A stretch of DNA of 64,000 bases from Desulfovibrio legallii (lineage in GTDB: Bacteria; Desulfobacterota; Desulfovibrionia; Desulfovibrionales; Desulfovibrionaceae), in the NCBI RefSeq assembly GCF_900102485.1, contig NZ_FNBX01000009.1, positions 1 through 64,000 of the forward strand. The letters run 5' to 3'. Shown piece by piece: positions 33,544 to 42,648 of the stretch (its first letter is position 1; each line of letters begins with the position of its first letter). The notes beneath the pieces are model-generated. The model made no database searches. It saw only the letters and a program-made list of their open reading frames with translations, and was not told where the DNA came from. Made by a program: the position numbers and the translations under genes.

Positions 33544-35066
33544 TCCTGCGCCGTACCCAGAGCCTCTGCCCCGTATGCCTGCGACGGCTGGACGCGGCCT
33601 ATGTGCGCCCCGAAGCCGCCCCGGAAGCGGTGCTGCTGGAAAAGACCTGCCCGGAGCACGGCCTCTTCCGCGTGCCCGTCTGGCGGGACGGCGGGCCGCG
33701 CCGACAGGGCGCCGCAGGCAGCGCCCTGCCCGTCTTTGAAACCTGGACCAGGCCCAAGAGCCCCTCCTATCCGCGCGCGCCGCGCACGCCCACGGTCTAC
33801 GGCTGCCCCTTTGACTGCGGCCTCTGCCCGGAGCACGCCCAGCACACCTGCACGGGCCTGCTGGAAGTGACCCTGCGCTGCAACCTGGCCTGCCCCGTGT
33901 GCTATGCCGACGGCGGCACGGCCACGGCCCCGCCGGACCCCGATCTGGCCTGTCTGGCCGCCCAGCTGGACGTGCTGGCTAGGGCCTCCGGCCCCTGCAA
34001 CGTGCAGCTTTCCGGCGGCGAGCCCACCGTGCGGGAGGATCTGCCCGCCATCGTGGCCCTGGCCCGCGCGCGCGGCTTCGGCCTGGTGCAGCTCAACACC
34101 AACGGCCTGCGCCTGGCAGAACCAGGCTATGCCCAGCGCCTGCAGGAGGCGGGCCTGGATTCCGTTTACCTCCAGTGGGACGGCGTGAGCGAAGCAACCT
34201 TCCGCACCCTGCGCGGCCGGGACTGCCTGGAGTTCAAGCGCGCGGCCGTGCGGGCCTGCGGCGCGGCGGGCCTGGGCGTGGTGCTGGTGGCCACAGTGGT
34301 GCGCGGCGTCAACGATGCCGAGCTGGGCGACCTGCTGCGCCTGGCCCTGGCGCTGGGCCCCACGGTGCGCGGCCTGCACGTGCAGCCCGCGGCCTTTTTC
34401 GGCCGCTACCCCTGGTCCCTGGGCGCAGCCCCGCGCTGCACCCTGCCCGAAGTCATGGCTGCCCTGGCCGCCCAGGCCCCGGAGCTGGTCAACGCCGCGC
34501 AGTTCCATCCCCCTGGCTGCGAAAACGAGCTCTGCTCCTGCAGCGCCGTATACCGCCGCAGCGCCGACCCCGACGGCCGCCCCGGCCTGCAATGGCTGGG
34601 ACAGGGCGGTTCCTGCTGCACGCCTGCTGCGGCGGGCGCTTCCTCCGCCGAGTCCGCCCCCGCCGTTTCGCCGAAGGCGCTGCCGTTCGTGCCCCCGTCA
34701 GCGGAGGAAGGCGCGCGCAAAGCCAAACAGTTCGTGGCCTTGCACTGGAAAGGGGCAGGAGCCCCGGCCGCCGCCGTTGCGGGCCAACCGGCTGCCGCCG
34801 CGCCGCAAATCCCCGCGCCGCACAACCCGGACGCGGGCCGCGCCGCCCTCGCGCAGGATTCCTTCAGCCGCTTCCTGGCCCAGGCTGGGGTGGAGCAGCG
34901 TTTCACGCTCTCCAGCATGGCCTTTCAGGACGCCCTCAGCCTGGATGTGGCCCGGGTGCGCGGCTGCTGCATCCACGTTCTGCGCCCCGACGGCCGCATG
35001 ATCCCCTTCTGCCTGCACAACCTCACGGCGGCCGACGGCACGCGCCTCTACAAGGTGGGGCCGTGA
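33540..35066 (+). CDS. trsS: Radical SAM protein, TrsS-like
   Basis: The 508-residue protein contains the radical SAM triad C114-NLA-C118-PV-C121, an N-terminal zinc-like pair (LCPVCLRRLD), further cysteines before the triad (YGCPFDCGLCPEHAQHTC), and later ones (GCENELCSCSAVYRR, SCC). I know this family as TrsS, which occurs with or without selenocysteine; here cysteines are used and no in-frame TGA is present. Residues about 360-435 are an Ala/Pro-rich linker, absent from compact radical SAM proteins. The reaction is unknown; the gene sits in the aldehyde-oxidoreductase accessory set. Its stop overlaps the GTG of the next gene. Confidence 0.8.
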   Translation: MILRRTQSLCPVCLRRLDAAYVRPEAAPEAVLLEKTCPEHGLFRVPVWRDGGPRRQGAAGSALPVFETWTRPKSPSYPRAPRTPTVYGCPFDCGLCPEHAQHTCTGLLEVTLRCNLACPVCYADGGTATAPPDPDLACLAAQLDVLARASGPCNVQLSGGEPTVREDLPAIVALARARGFGLVQLNTNGLRLAEPGYAQRLQEAGLDSVYLQWDGVSEATFRTLRGRDCLEFKRAAVRACGAAGLGVVLVATVVRGVNDAELGDLLRLALALGPTVRGLHVQPAAFFGRYPWSLGAAPRCTLPEVMAALAAQAPELVNAAQFHPPGCENELCSCSAVYRRSADPDGRPGLQWLGQGGSCCTPAAAGASSAESAPAVSPKALPFVPPSAEEGARKAKQFVALHWKGAGAPAAAVAGQPAAAAPQIPAPHNPDAGRAALAQDSFSRFLAQAGVEQRFTLSSMAFQDALSLDVARVRGCCIHVLRPDGRMIPFCLHNLTAADGTRLYKVGP

Positions 35067-36181
35067 GCAACGGGCCCGCGCCGTCCCTGACCCCAGGCGG
35101 CCTCCCGGCTACGGCCTGTCCTCTGGACGCCTGGCTGGCCGCGGCTTGCGGCGCCCGCAGCCTGGCCGAGCTGCCCCGGGCCCTGCGCGCGGCCCAGGAT
35201 AGCGCCCTGCGCCGTCAGCTGGCCCAGGCCCGGCGTTCGGCTTTTTACGGCCCACGCCTGGCGGGTCTGGATCCGGACGCGCTGACCGCGGACGATCTGC
35301 CCCGCCTGCCCTTCACCACCCCGGCGGATCTGCGGCGCTGGGAGGATTTTCTCTGTGTCTCGCTGGGCGCGGTGCAGCGCATGGTCACCCTGCGCACTTC
35401 AGGCACCACGGGCGCGCCCAAACGCCTGGCCTTCACCAGGGGCGATCTTGACCGCACGCGGGAATTTTTCGCCGTGGGCATGCGCCAGCTGATCCGGTCC
35501 GGGGAACGCCTGGCCGTGCTGCTGCCCGGCGCGGACCGCCCCGACGGCGTGGCCGACGTCATGCGGCAGGCCCTGGCCCCGGCTGTGGACGTGCGCACCC
35601 CGCCGGCAGACCTCCTGGCCGGGGCCTCCGGCCCCTGGGCGGCCGCCGAAGGCCTGGCCCGCTGGCTCGGCGCGCAACGCGCCCACGCCCTCATCGCCAT
35701 GCCCGGCCAGCTTGCCGCCCTGCTGCACAGATTTTCGCAAGGCGGGCCGCCCGGCCTGCGCGGCGTGCTCTCCAGCGCCGAACCCCTGGACCCCGTGCTG
35801 CGCCATTTGCTGCGCACGGTCTGGCAGTGCGAGGTGCTGGACCACTACGGCCTTACGGAAACGGCTTACGGCGGCGCAGTGGAATGCCCGGCCCACAACG
35901 GCTGCCACCTCCGCTCCCTGGACCTTCTCGTGGAAATTGTGGACCCCTGCGGCACGGACGTCCTGCCCCTGGGCGAAGAAGGCGAAATCGTCCTCACCAC
36001 CCTCCAGCGCGAGGCCATGCCCCTTATCCGCTACCGCACGGGCGACCTGGCCTGCCTGCTGCCCGGGCCCTGCGCCTGCGGCAGCCCCCTGCCTCGCCTG
36101 GGCCATGTGCGCGGCCGCCTGGAGCGCCGCCAGGGCCGCGTCTGCGTGGTGCGCCCCCAGAAAGGCGCTGGAGGGGAGTAG
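35063..36181 (+). CDS. AMP-dependent CoA ligase (DVU_1553-type)
   Basis: From the GTG at 35063, which overlaps the trsS stop as GTGA, the protein has 372 residues. It shows the AMP-binding P-loop TLRTSGTTGAPKRLAFT near 112-128, HYGLTETAYGGAVECPAHNG near 261-280, and a late PLIRYRTGDLACLLPGPCACGSPLPRLG motif. This is a short PaaK-like ligase that should activate a carboxylate as acyl-AMP and acyl-CoA. Aldehyde oxidoreductase makes carboxylates, so a joint pathway is plausible. Unlike the PaaK-like gene at 15038, its P-loop is intact. Confidence 0.85.
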   Translation: MSNGPAPSLTPGGLPATACPLDAWLAAACGARSLAELPRALRAAQDSALRRQLAQARRSAFYGPRLAGLDPDALTADDLPRLPFTTPADLRRWEDFLCVSLGAVQRMVTLRTSGTTGAPKRLAFTRGDLDRTREFFAVGMRQLIRSGERLAVLLPGADRPDGVADVMRQALAPAVDVRTPPADLLAGASGPWAAAEGLARWLGAQRAHALIAMPGQLAALLHRFSQGGPPGLRGVLSSAEPLDPVLRHLLRTVWQCEVLDHYGLTETAYGGAVECPAHNGCHLRSLDLLVEIVDPCGTDVLPLGEEGEIVLTTLQREAMPLIRYRTGDLACLLPGPCACGSPLPRLGHVRGRLERRQGRVCVVRPQKGAGGE

Positions 36182-36364
36182 GGGGTGTCTGCGTAAACTT
36201 TTCCCTCCTCAGGCAAGGCGCCGGGCGTACCCTGGGTCGCCATGCCCGCAGGGCAGACCAGCCTGCGGCCTGCACAGCCGCGCGGCGCAGGGGCTGTGGA
36301 CAAAACGGGCGGCCGGCGGCTACAAAAAACACCGTACCCAGACCCTTTCACCCAGGCAGGTTCC

Positions 36365-37498
36365 ATGAAGATCGTCATCGCGCCCGATTCCTACAAAGAA
36401 AGCCTCTCGGCCCAGCAGGCGGCGGAGGCTGTTGCCGAAGGCTTCCGTCAGGTTCTGCCTCTGGCCCGCTATGTGCTGCTGCCCATGGCCGACGGCGGCG
36501 AAGGCACGGTGGACGCCCTCATCGCCGCCACCGGGGGCCGCAAAATTCCCGTGGCCGTAACCGGACCCTTGGGAGAAGAAGTAGAGGCCTTTTTCGGCCT
36601 CAGCGGCGACGGCCAGACGGCCGTAGTGGAAATGGCCGCCGCCAGCGGTCTGGCCCTGGTGCCGCCCGCGCAGCGCAACCCCTTGCGCACCACTACCTAC
36701 GGCACAGGGCAACTCATCGCCGCGGCCCTGGAAAGCGGCGCACGCCGTCTTATCCTGGGCATCGGCGGCAGCGCCACCACCGACGGCGGCGCGGGCATGC
36801 TCCAGGCCCTGGGCGTGCGCCTGCTGGACGCCGCAGGCAAAGACATAGCAGGCACGGGCGCGGGCCTGGCTCTTCTGGACCGACTGGACGCGAGCGGCCT
36901 GGACCCCCGTCTGGCCCGGGCGACTCTGGACGTGGCCTGCGATGTGGACAACCCCCTCTGCGGCCCACGCGGGGCCGCCGCCGTATTCGGCCCTCAGAAA
37001 GGCGCGGACCAGGAGATGGTGGCCCGGCTGGACGCCAACCTGGAGCGCTTTGCCCGCATCCTGCGCCGCGACCTGGGCGCGGACGTGGCCCAGCTGCCCG
37101 GCGCGGGCGCGGCCGGGGGCATGGGCGCGGCCATGCTGGGCGTGCTGCGCGCCCGCTTGCGCCCCGGCGTGGATATCGTCATGGAAGCCGTGAACCTGGA
37201 AGAAGCCGTGCGCGACGCGGATCTGGTCGTCACCGGCGAAGGCCGCATGGACGGCCAGACCGCGTTTGGCAAAACCCCCGTGGGCGTGGCCAGGGTGGCC
37301 AAACGCCACGGCTGCCCCGTCATCGGCATTGCCGGCTGCCTTCTGCCCGATGTGACCGCCGTGTACAGCCGCGGCATCGACGCCGTGTTCAGCGTCCTCT
37401 GCCGCCCCTGCGGCCTGGAGGACGCCCTGCGCGAAGGCGCGGCCAACCTGCGCTTCGCCGCGCGCAACATCGCCGCGCTCTTTGCCCTGCGGGGGTAA
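36365..37498 (+). CDS. Glycerate kinase
   Basis: The 377-residue protein is a GarK/GlxK-type glycerate kinase, starting with MKIVIAPDSYKESLSA and containing PMADGGEGTVDAL, ILGIGGSATTDGGAGMLQAL and VVTGEGRMDGQTAFGKTP. It phosphorylates D-glycerate to 2- or 3-phosphoglycerate. It stands 183 bp after the CoA ligase and 147 bp before the NTP transferase, so it is less tightly packed than its neighbours and may have been inserted in the accessory set. Glyceraldehyde oxidised by Mop would give glycerate, an attractive but unproven link. Confidence 0.92.
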   Translation: MKIVIAPDSYKESLSAQQAAEAVAEGFRQVLPLARYVLLPMADGGEGTVDALIAATGGRKIPVAVTGPLGEEVEAFFGLSGDGQTAVVEMAAASGLALVPPAQRNPLRTTTYGTGQLIAAALESGARRLILGIGGSATTDGGAGMLQALGVRLLDAAGKDIAGTGAGLALLDRLDASGLDPRLARATLDVACDVDNPLCGPRGAAAVFGPQKGADQEMVARLDANLERFARILRRDLGADVAQLPGAGAAGGMGAAMLGVLRARLRPGVDIVMEAVNLEEAVRDADLVVTGEGRMDGQTAFGKTPVGVARVAKRHGCPVIGIAGCLLPDVTAVYSRGIDAVFSVLCRPCGLEDALREGAANLRFAARNIAALFALRG

Positions 37499-37645
37499 GG
37501 AGATGGTCTTTGGCGCAAGGACGCGAGGGCGAACCTTTGGGGGCGCAAAGGCCGGCGCTTGCGGGATTCTGGCAGGTTGCGGCTGTCGGGTTTGCGAGGG
37601 TTGCGCGCAGCCGGCAAGGGCCGCGCACAGTGGAGGCGGGGCGGT

Positions 37646-38959
37646 ATGAAAGAAACTGAACTGGCGGCGCGGGGCCTCATCCTGGCCGCGGGCGAGGCCA
37701 GCCGCATGGGGCGGGTCAAGGCGCTTTTGCCCTTGCCGCTGGCTGGAGAGGCGGGGCGAGAAGGCGGCGCAGCGAGTCCCCTGGCCCTGCTGGCCGCAAC
37801 CTTCCGCCAGGCGGGCGTTGCGGATGTCACCGTGGTCACGGGCCGACACGCGGCTAGCGTGGAGCCCGCCGCCCGAACCCTGGGCCTGGCCGTGGCGCGC
37901 AACCCCGCGCCGGAACAAGGCATGTTCTCTTCCGTACAGACGGGCCTGCGGGCCTTGCTGGCCGCAGGGGGCGCGGGCCCTGTCCTGGTCATCCCTGTGG
38001 ACGTGCCCCTGGTGCGGCCCCTGACCCTGCGGGCCCTGCTGACCGCCGCCGCCCAGAGCCCGGAGGCCGTGCACCTGCCCACTTTTGCCGGGAAGGAGGG
38101 GCATCCGCCTTGCATTCCCGCCGCCGCGCTGCCCGCGCTGGCGGCCTATGCGGGGCCGGACGGCCTGCGCGGCGCGTTGGCCGCCCTGCCGTGCCGCCGC
38201 GTGCCCGTGCCCGACGCCGCCATGCTGGAAGATATGGACACCCCCCAGGACTACGCCCGCCTGCGGGCGCTGGCCCCCCTGCGCGCGGCCCTGAGCCCGG
38301 AGGAAACCTGGGAGCTGCTGCGGCTGCGCGCCGTGCCGGAAAAAGGCCTGCGCCACGCCCGCGCTGTGGGGCAGGTGGCCTGCGCCCTGGCCGAGGCTTT
38401 GCTGGCCGCCCGCAGGGCTGCGCCCACTGCGGGCGCAGCCCTGCGCCCGGACCTGGCCCTGGCCGGCGGCCTGGCGCACGACATAGCCAAAGGCCAGGCC
38501 CGTCACGAAGCCGCCGGGGCCGCTTTGCTGGAATCCCTGGACCTGCCGGACCTGGCTGCCCTGGTGCGGGACCACCGCGACCTGAGCCTGCCCGACGCCC
38601 AGCCCGTAACGGAGCGGGAACTGGTCTATCTGGCGGACAAATATTGCTGGGGCGGGCAATTTGTGCCCGTAGCGCAACGTTTTGGTCAGAAGCTGGAGGC
38701 CTTTGCCGGGGATGCTGCGGCCTGCGCGGCCATCCGGGGCCGGCTGGGCCGCGCCCAGGCCCTGGAAGCCAGACTGGCCCGTGAGCTGGGCCGCGCCCCG
38801 GCGGCCATTGCGCAGGAGACGCTGGCGAGGTTGGGGAAGGCCATGCCCGGCTGCGGCGGAGCGGCAGGGCCCGCAACGGAGGGCAGCGGCCGCGCGGAGG
38901 CCTCTGCACAGGCTTTCGGCGCGGCGCGGGACAAAACAGCCGGGGAGAACCGGGCATGA
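37646..38959 (+). CDS. MobA-like NTP transferase fused to an HD domain (DVU_1551-type)
   Basis: The first ~200 residues are a MobA/MocA-like nucleotidyltransferase (LILAAGEASRMGRVKALLPL near 11-30, VIPVDVPLVRP, GHPPCIPAAA). MocA makes the cytosine dinucleotide form of the cofactor that Mop uses, which explains its place here. The second half is an HD phosphohydrolase (LRHARAVGQVACAL, LAGGLAHDIAKGQARHEAAG, LVRDHRDL). The two-domain fusion is 437 residues. GGAGG lies before the ATG at 37646. Its stop overlaps the next ATG (ATGA). Confidence 0.85.
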   Translation: MKETELAARGLILAAGEASRMGRVKALLPLPLAGEAGREGGAASPLALLAATFRQAGVADVTVVTGRHAASVEPAARTLGLAVARNPAPEQGMFSSVQTGLRALLAAGGAGPVLVIPVDVPLVRPLTLRALLTAAAQSPEAVHLPTFAGKEGHPPCIPAAALPALAAYAGPDGLRGALAALPCRRVPVPDAAMLEDMDTPQDYARLRALAPLRAALSPEETWELLRLRAVPEKGLRHARAVGQVACALAEALLAARRAAPTAGAALRPDLALAGGLAHDIAKGQARHEAAGAALLESLDLPDLAALVRDHRDLSLPDAQPVTERELVYLADKYCWGGQFVPVAQRFGQKLEAFAGDAAACAAIRGRLGRAQALEARLARELGRAPAAIAQETLARLGKAMPGCGGAAGPATEGSGRAEASAQAFGAARDKTAGENRA

Positions 38960-39552
38960 GCGCCTCCGGCGCGGGCGGCGTCTGGCTGGCGCGCCACGGC
39001 GCCCTGCCCCCCAATCCGGAACGGCGCATGGTGGGCGCGCGCGACATTCCCCTGAGCCCCTTGGGCCGGGCGCAGGCTGCGGCCCTGGGGCGCGAATTGC
39101 CGCCCGCCCTGGCGCGATCCCTGCGGGCCGTAATTTGCTCGGATTTGCGGCGTTGCCGCGAAAGCGCGGCTTTGCTCATGGCGGCCGCCGTCTGGCCCGC
39201 CGGGCCGCCGCCCTTGCATCCGGAACCGGATTTGCGGGAAATCTGCCTGGGCGCCTGGGAAGGCCTTACCCAGGCCGAAATTGCCGCCCGCTTCCCCGGC
39301 GCGTGGGAAGCCCGCGGGGCCCGGATGGCCGGTTACGCGCCCCCCGACGGGGAGAGCTTCGCCCAGGTGCAGGCCCGCGCCCTCAGGGCCCTGCGCCGCT
39401 GGCGCAAGCGCTGCCCTGAAGGGCCGTTGCTGCTGGTCAGCCACGCCGGGGTCATCCGCTGCCTGCTCGCCCACTATCTGGCCCTGCCCCTGGGCGAACT
39501 TATGCGCATTCCGCAGCACTATGCCTGCCGCGTCTTTCTGCCGGAGTGGTAA
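38956..39552 (+). CDS. Histidine phosphatase family protein
   Basis: The 198-residue protein has the RHG catalytic motif (VWLARHGALPPNP near 9-21), the second conserved arginine (SDLRRCRESAALL), the acid residue region (LREICLGAWEGLTQ) and the second histidine (LLVSHAGVIRCLL). It resembles CobC-type and phosphoglycerate-mutase-like phosphatases. It is translationally coupled to the NTP transferase, and may dephosphorylate a cofactor intermediate or a sugar phosphate; the substrate is not evident. Confidence 0.88.
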   Translation: MSASGAGGVWLARHGALPPNPERRMVGARDIPLSPLGRAQAAALGRELPPALARSLRAVICSDLRRCRESAALLMAAAVWPAGPPPLHPEPDLREICLGAWEGLTQAEIAARFPGAWEARGARMAGYAPPDGESFAQVQARALRALRRWRKRCPEGPLLLVSHAGVIRCLLAHYLALPLGELMRIPQHYACRVFLPEW

Positions 39553-39563
39553 GGCCGTCTTGC

Positions 39564-39583
39564 GGGCGACCGCGCGGTCGCCC
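39564..39583. terminator. Palindrome between convergent genes
   Basis: GGGCGACCGC is mirrored exactly by GCGGTCGCCC, a perfect 20-bp palindrome between the phosphatase and the Hpt gene. There is no T-run; it could act as a weak bidirectional terminator. Confidence 0.4.
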
Positions 39584-39599
39584 GGCGTTATGTAAAGGC

Positions 39600-39938
39600 C
39601 TATTGCGTGATGAAGGCGTGCATGGTCACCAGGGTGTCCATGACTGCGGCGTCGAAATGGTTCAGGACGCGCTGGGGGTCGGCCCCGGCCTTGATGGCCA
39701 TTTCCAGATCCAGGGCCGCCGCCGCCAGGGCCTTGGCCCCCAGGTTGGCCGCCGCGCCCTTGGTGCTGTGCACCAGCATGCGGGCTTCCTCGGTCTGGCC
39801 GTTCTTCAGGGCCGCCGCCACCTTGGCCGGGGTGTCTTTTTCGTTTTCAATAAATTTGCCCAACAGGCGCGTGTACAGCTCGCGCTTGTTAAGCACGCGG
39901 GCCACACCGTCCTTCCAATCCAGCACTTCCTCGCTCAT
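39600..39938 (-). CDS. Hpt-domain phosphotransfer protein
   Basis: The 112-residue protein is a single Hpt domain, with the phosphorylatable histidine H57 in ARMLVHSTKGAAANLGAKAL. Hpt proteins relay phosphate between a hybrid kinase and a response regulator. No kinase or regulator is adjacent, but chemoreceptors follow. I chose the ATG at 39938, preceded by GGAAGGGAA; the open frame goes 26 codons further up. Confidence 0.88.
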   Translation of the reverse strand: MSEEVLDWKDGVARVLNKRELYTRLLGKFIENEKDTPAKVAAALKNGQTEEARMLVHSTKGAAANLGAKALAAAALDLEMAIKAGADPQRVLNHFDAAVMDTLVTMHAFITQ

Positions 39939-40371
39939 GATTCCCTTCCTGTCTCCATAAGGCGCAACGACAGACGCCGTCGCGCCGATACTGCCAGCAA
40001 GACCGGCGGCTGACAAGCCGCGGTTGCGGCATTCCTCGCCCTGGCCGCCTTCCCTGAAAAAAATGAAATAATTTACGTTATGCCGTTAAAAGTGACGGTA
40101 TAATATCTTTGTCGATTTTAAGCGTAAAATTGATAGTCAGCCCTAATGATTGCAGTTACAAATCCGATAAAAAACCAAGCAATTGTTCGCAACGGGCCGA
40201 GGCTTCGGCAACGCGACAAGGCCCCCCCCACATGCGAACCTCGCCCTTCGGCATGCCGAAGCGGCTTCGGACCCTTTGTGGCCCCTTTGCGGGCGCATGT
40301 CAAAGGGACAAAGCGGTTTTGGGGAACAGAACTTTTTGGGGTATAACAGCGTAGTAACCGGGGGAGGAAAG
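39939..40371. other. AT-rich divergent regulatory region (Hpt / chemoreceptor)
   Basis: This 433-bp stretch has no supported gene. Its first part (40050-40180) is very AT-rich, with TATAATAT near 40100, and should hold the Hpt promoter and the chemoreceptor promoter. Around 40230-40262 there are small GC hairpins (TTCGGCATGCCGAA) in what would be a long 5' leader. Confidence 0.4.
40144..40170 (+). promoter_or_regulatory. Possible sigma-28 promoter of the first chemoreceptor
   Basis: TAAT and TCCGATAA are separated by 15 bp, close to the flagellar consensus TAAA-N15-GCCGATAA (10 of 12 positions). The ATG lies 200 bp away. Confidence 0.35.
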
Positions 40372-42129
40372 ATGCGGTTAACAACAAAACTGGTGCTGTC
40401 TTTTGCTGGGATTATCGCTCTGCTGCTGCTCATGTCCGGCGTTTCCTTCAAAAGCGTTTCCGGCATGAACGCCAGCGTGACTTCAGTGGATACGGACATC
40501 ATGCCTTCTGTAGTGGCAGTGCAGGGCATGCAGGTGAACTTCTGGTCCATCCGGTCAAACCTTTCCGCCATGCTGCTGGCGCGGGACGTGAGCCGGGTGG
40601 GCGAATACGAGAAGCGCATGACGGACATCCTGGCCCAGATCAAAAAGGGGGGTGAATCCTTCCTGGATACCCTGGACGCCTTCCCCCCGCAGGAAGCGGC
40701 CAATGCCAAAGCCCTGCTGGACAAAATCAACGCCACGTCCGACAAAATGGGCGTTGCGCGCAAAAAGCTGACCGACGTGGCCAGAAGCGGAGATTTTGAC
40801 GGCGCTTACAGAATGTTTGCCGACCAGTACCGCCCCCTCTTCAATGAAATGATCCCGGTGTATGCTGAAATAGTGGCCCAGACCACGGGCAGCACCAAAA
40901 AACTGGTGGAAAGGGCCGTCAGCGCGGGCAACAGCGCCAAGATCACGGCCGTGGTTCTGTCTCTGGCGGCCATCGCCATCAGCATTGTGATCACCTGGCT
41001 GTTGACCAGAAGCGTGGGCGCGCAGCTGGGCAAAGACCCCGGCGAGCTCCAGCAGATCGCCCAGCGCGTGGTGCAGGGCGACTATAACGTGGACGACGGC
41101 AGCGCCAAACGCGGCGTGTACGCCGCCATTGTAGAGATGGTCCACGCCCTGAAGGAGCATATTGAGCAGGCCCGGCTGGAATCGGAAAAGGCCCGGGAGC
41201 AGTCCGAAAAAGCCACGGAGGCCATGCGCCGGGCCGAGGCCGCCGGGGCCGATGCCCAGGCCAAGACCGAAGCCATGCTCCACGCCGCCACGCAGCTGGA
41301 ACAGGTGGCCCAGGTGGTGAGCTCCGCCTCCACCCAGCTTTCCGCCCAGATTGAGCAATCCGACCGCAGTGCGCACGAAACTTCCCAGCGTCTGGGCGAA
41401 GCCGCCACGGCCATGAACGAAATGAACGCCACCGTGCAGGAAGTGGCCAAAAATGCGGGCGCGGCCTCCAGCGCCTCGGCCGAAACCAAGGCCAAGGCCG
41501 AAGCGGGCGCGTCCATTGTCCAGAATTCGCTGGAAAGCATCAATGCCGTGCACCAGGTTTCCCTGGAGCTCAAGGACGACATGACGGAACTCAACGAGCA
41601 CGCCCAGGCCATCAACCGCATCATGGGCGTCATCTCGGACATTGCGGACCAGACCAACCTGCTGGCCCTGAACGCCGCCATTGAGGCCGCCCGCGCAGGC
41701 GAGGCCGGACGCGGCTTTGCCGTGGTGGCCGACGAAGTGCGCAAGCTGGCCGAAAAAACCATGGCCTCCACCAACGACGTGGGCAGCGCCATCAAATCCA
41801 TCCAGGAAAGCACGGCCAAGAGCCTGGACAGCATGGACAAAGCCGTGGAGCAGGTTAACCGCGCTACGGACTACGCCAACCAGTCCGGCACGGCCCTGCA
41901 GGAAATTGTCACCACTGTGGAATCCACGGCGGATCAGGTCAACGCCATCGCCACGGCCAGTGAGGAACAGTCCGCCGCCAGCGAGGAAATCAACCACACC
42001 ATCACCCAGGTCAACGACATGTCCCAGCAGACCGCCGAAGCCATGAGCGAAGCCGCCAAGGCCGTGAGCGATCTGGCCGCCCAGGCCCAGCGCCTGACGG
42101 AGCTCATTGCCGGCATGCGCCAGGGCTAG
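40372..42129 (+). CDS. Methyl-accepting chemotaxis protein 1
   Basis: The 585-residue protein has an N-terminal membrane anchor ([20 protein letters not shown]), a periplasmic four-helix bundle with the 4HB_MCP character, a second membrane helix ([21 protein letters not shown] near 182-202), a short HAMP-like region, a coiled coil, and the invariant signalling tip ([21 protein letters not shown]...[18 protein letters not shown]). It controls CheA in response to an unknown ligand. There is no C-terminal CheR-docking pentapeptide. GGGGGAGG precedes the ATG. The stop codon TAG lies in the CTAG target copy of a MITE-like repeat. Confidence 0.93.
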   Translation: MRLTTKLVLSFAGIIALLLLMSGVSFKSVSGMNASVTSVDTDIMPSVVAVQGMQVNFWSIRSNLSAMLLARDVSRVGEYEKRMTDILAQIKKGGESFLDTLDAFPPQEAANAKALLDKINATSDKMGVARKKLTDVARSGDFDGAYRMFADQYRPLFNEMIPVYAEIVAQTTGSTKKLVERAVSAGNSAKITAVVLSLAAIAISIVITWLLTRSVGAQLGKDPGELQQIAQRVVQGDYNVDDGSAKRGVYAAIVEMVHALKEHIEQARLESEKAREQSEKATEAMRRAEAAGADAQAKTEAMLHAATQLEQVAQVVSSASTQLSAQIEQSDRSAHETSQRLGEAATAMNEMNATVQEVAKNAGAASSASAETKAKAEAGASIVQNSLESINAVHQVSLELKDDMTELNEHAQAINRIMGVISDIADQTNLLALNAAIEAARAGEAGRGFAVVADEVRKLAEKTMASTNDVGSAIKSIQESTAKSLDSMDKAVEQVNRATDYANQSGTALQEIVTTVESTADQVNAIATASEEQSAASEEINHTITQVNDMSQQTAEAMSEAAKAVSDLAAQAQRLTELIAGMRQG

Positions 42130-42270
42130 GCATTTCAACTTTGAAATGCCCTGGCGGCTGCGTGGGCAGACGCCCGCTGTGGAGGCGTAAACGCAAGTTA
42201 TTTGCGCTGTTAAGCGCCGAAACGAGCGTGCCGTAAACTTTTGAATGCATATTCTCAAAGGTAATCTGCT
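42130..42270 (+). repeat. MITE-like repeat, best-preserved copy
   Basis: This 141-bp unit is flanked by perfect CTAG duplicates (42126-42129 and 42271-42274). It starts GCATTTCAACTTTGAAATGC, contains the hairpin GCGCAAGTTATTTGCGC, and ends with the inward-facing terminal repeat AGCAGATTACCTTTGAGAAT. The left CTAG includes the stop codon of the chemoreceptor. Confidence 0.85.
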
Positions 42271-42648
42271 CTAGGGCCGGTGGGTTGCGGTTCAGAACCA
42301 TGTTGCCATTGTGAAGTAAAACTTATAACAACTTGAGGGCGCGGGGCGGCCTTGCCCCGCGCCTGTACAGAATCCGGCGCTTCGGCGTCGTTGCCGGCTT
42401 CATGCCGGGCCATGCACCGCCCTTCGCGGGCGGGGTGCCGCAGTCCCGCGGGCATGGCTTTCCCCCTGGGCTTTTGCTCTGCCCGGCCCTGGCCGCACCT
42501 CGGCCTGATCGCCGCCCCCCCTGGCCGCACGCCGCGGCCGTTTTGCGGCGCAAACGACGCCAGGCGGACAAAATGTCCTGATATCCCAGTGCGGAACGCG
42601 CGGCTGCCGCCGCTCCCCCCAACCCCCCGCACGCCAAGGACTGCCTCC
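42271..42648 (+). other. Leader region of the second chemoreceptor
   Basis: The 378-bp stretch has no supported gene. TATAAC occurs near 42326 in an AT-rich patch just after the repeat and may be part of a promoter. The rest is GC-rich leader up to the AAGGA ribosome site at 42636. Confidence 0.35.

Noticed and set aside
33540..35066. Selenocysteine codon in the TrsS-like gene
   Set aside because: The frame has no internal TGA; cysteine codons occupy the likely metal or redox positions.
36320..38677. 785-codon minus-strand frame across the glycerate kinase and NTP transferase
   Set aside because: Antisense of two recognisable genes; no motifs of its own.
42104..42301. Short frames with GTLVSA...LRLRLHSGRL-type translations recurring at several places
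   Set aside because: They lie inside the MITE-like repeat copies and recur only because the repeat recurs; they have no ribosome sites or conserved length.
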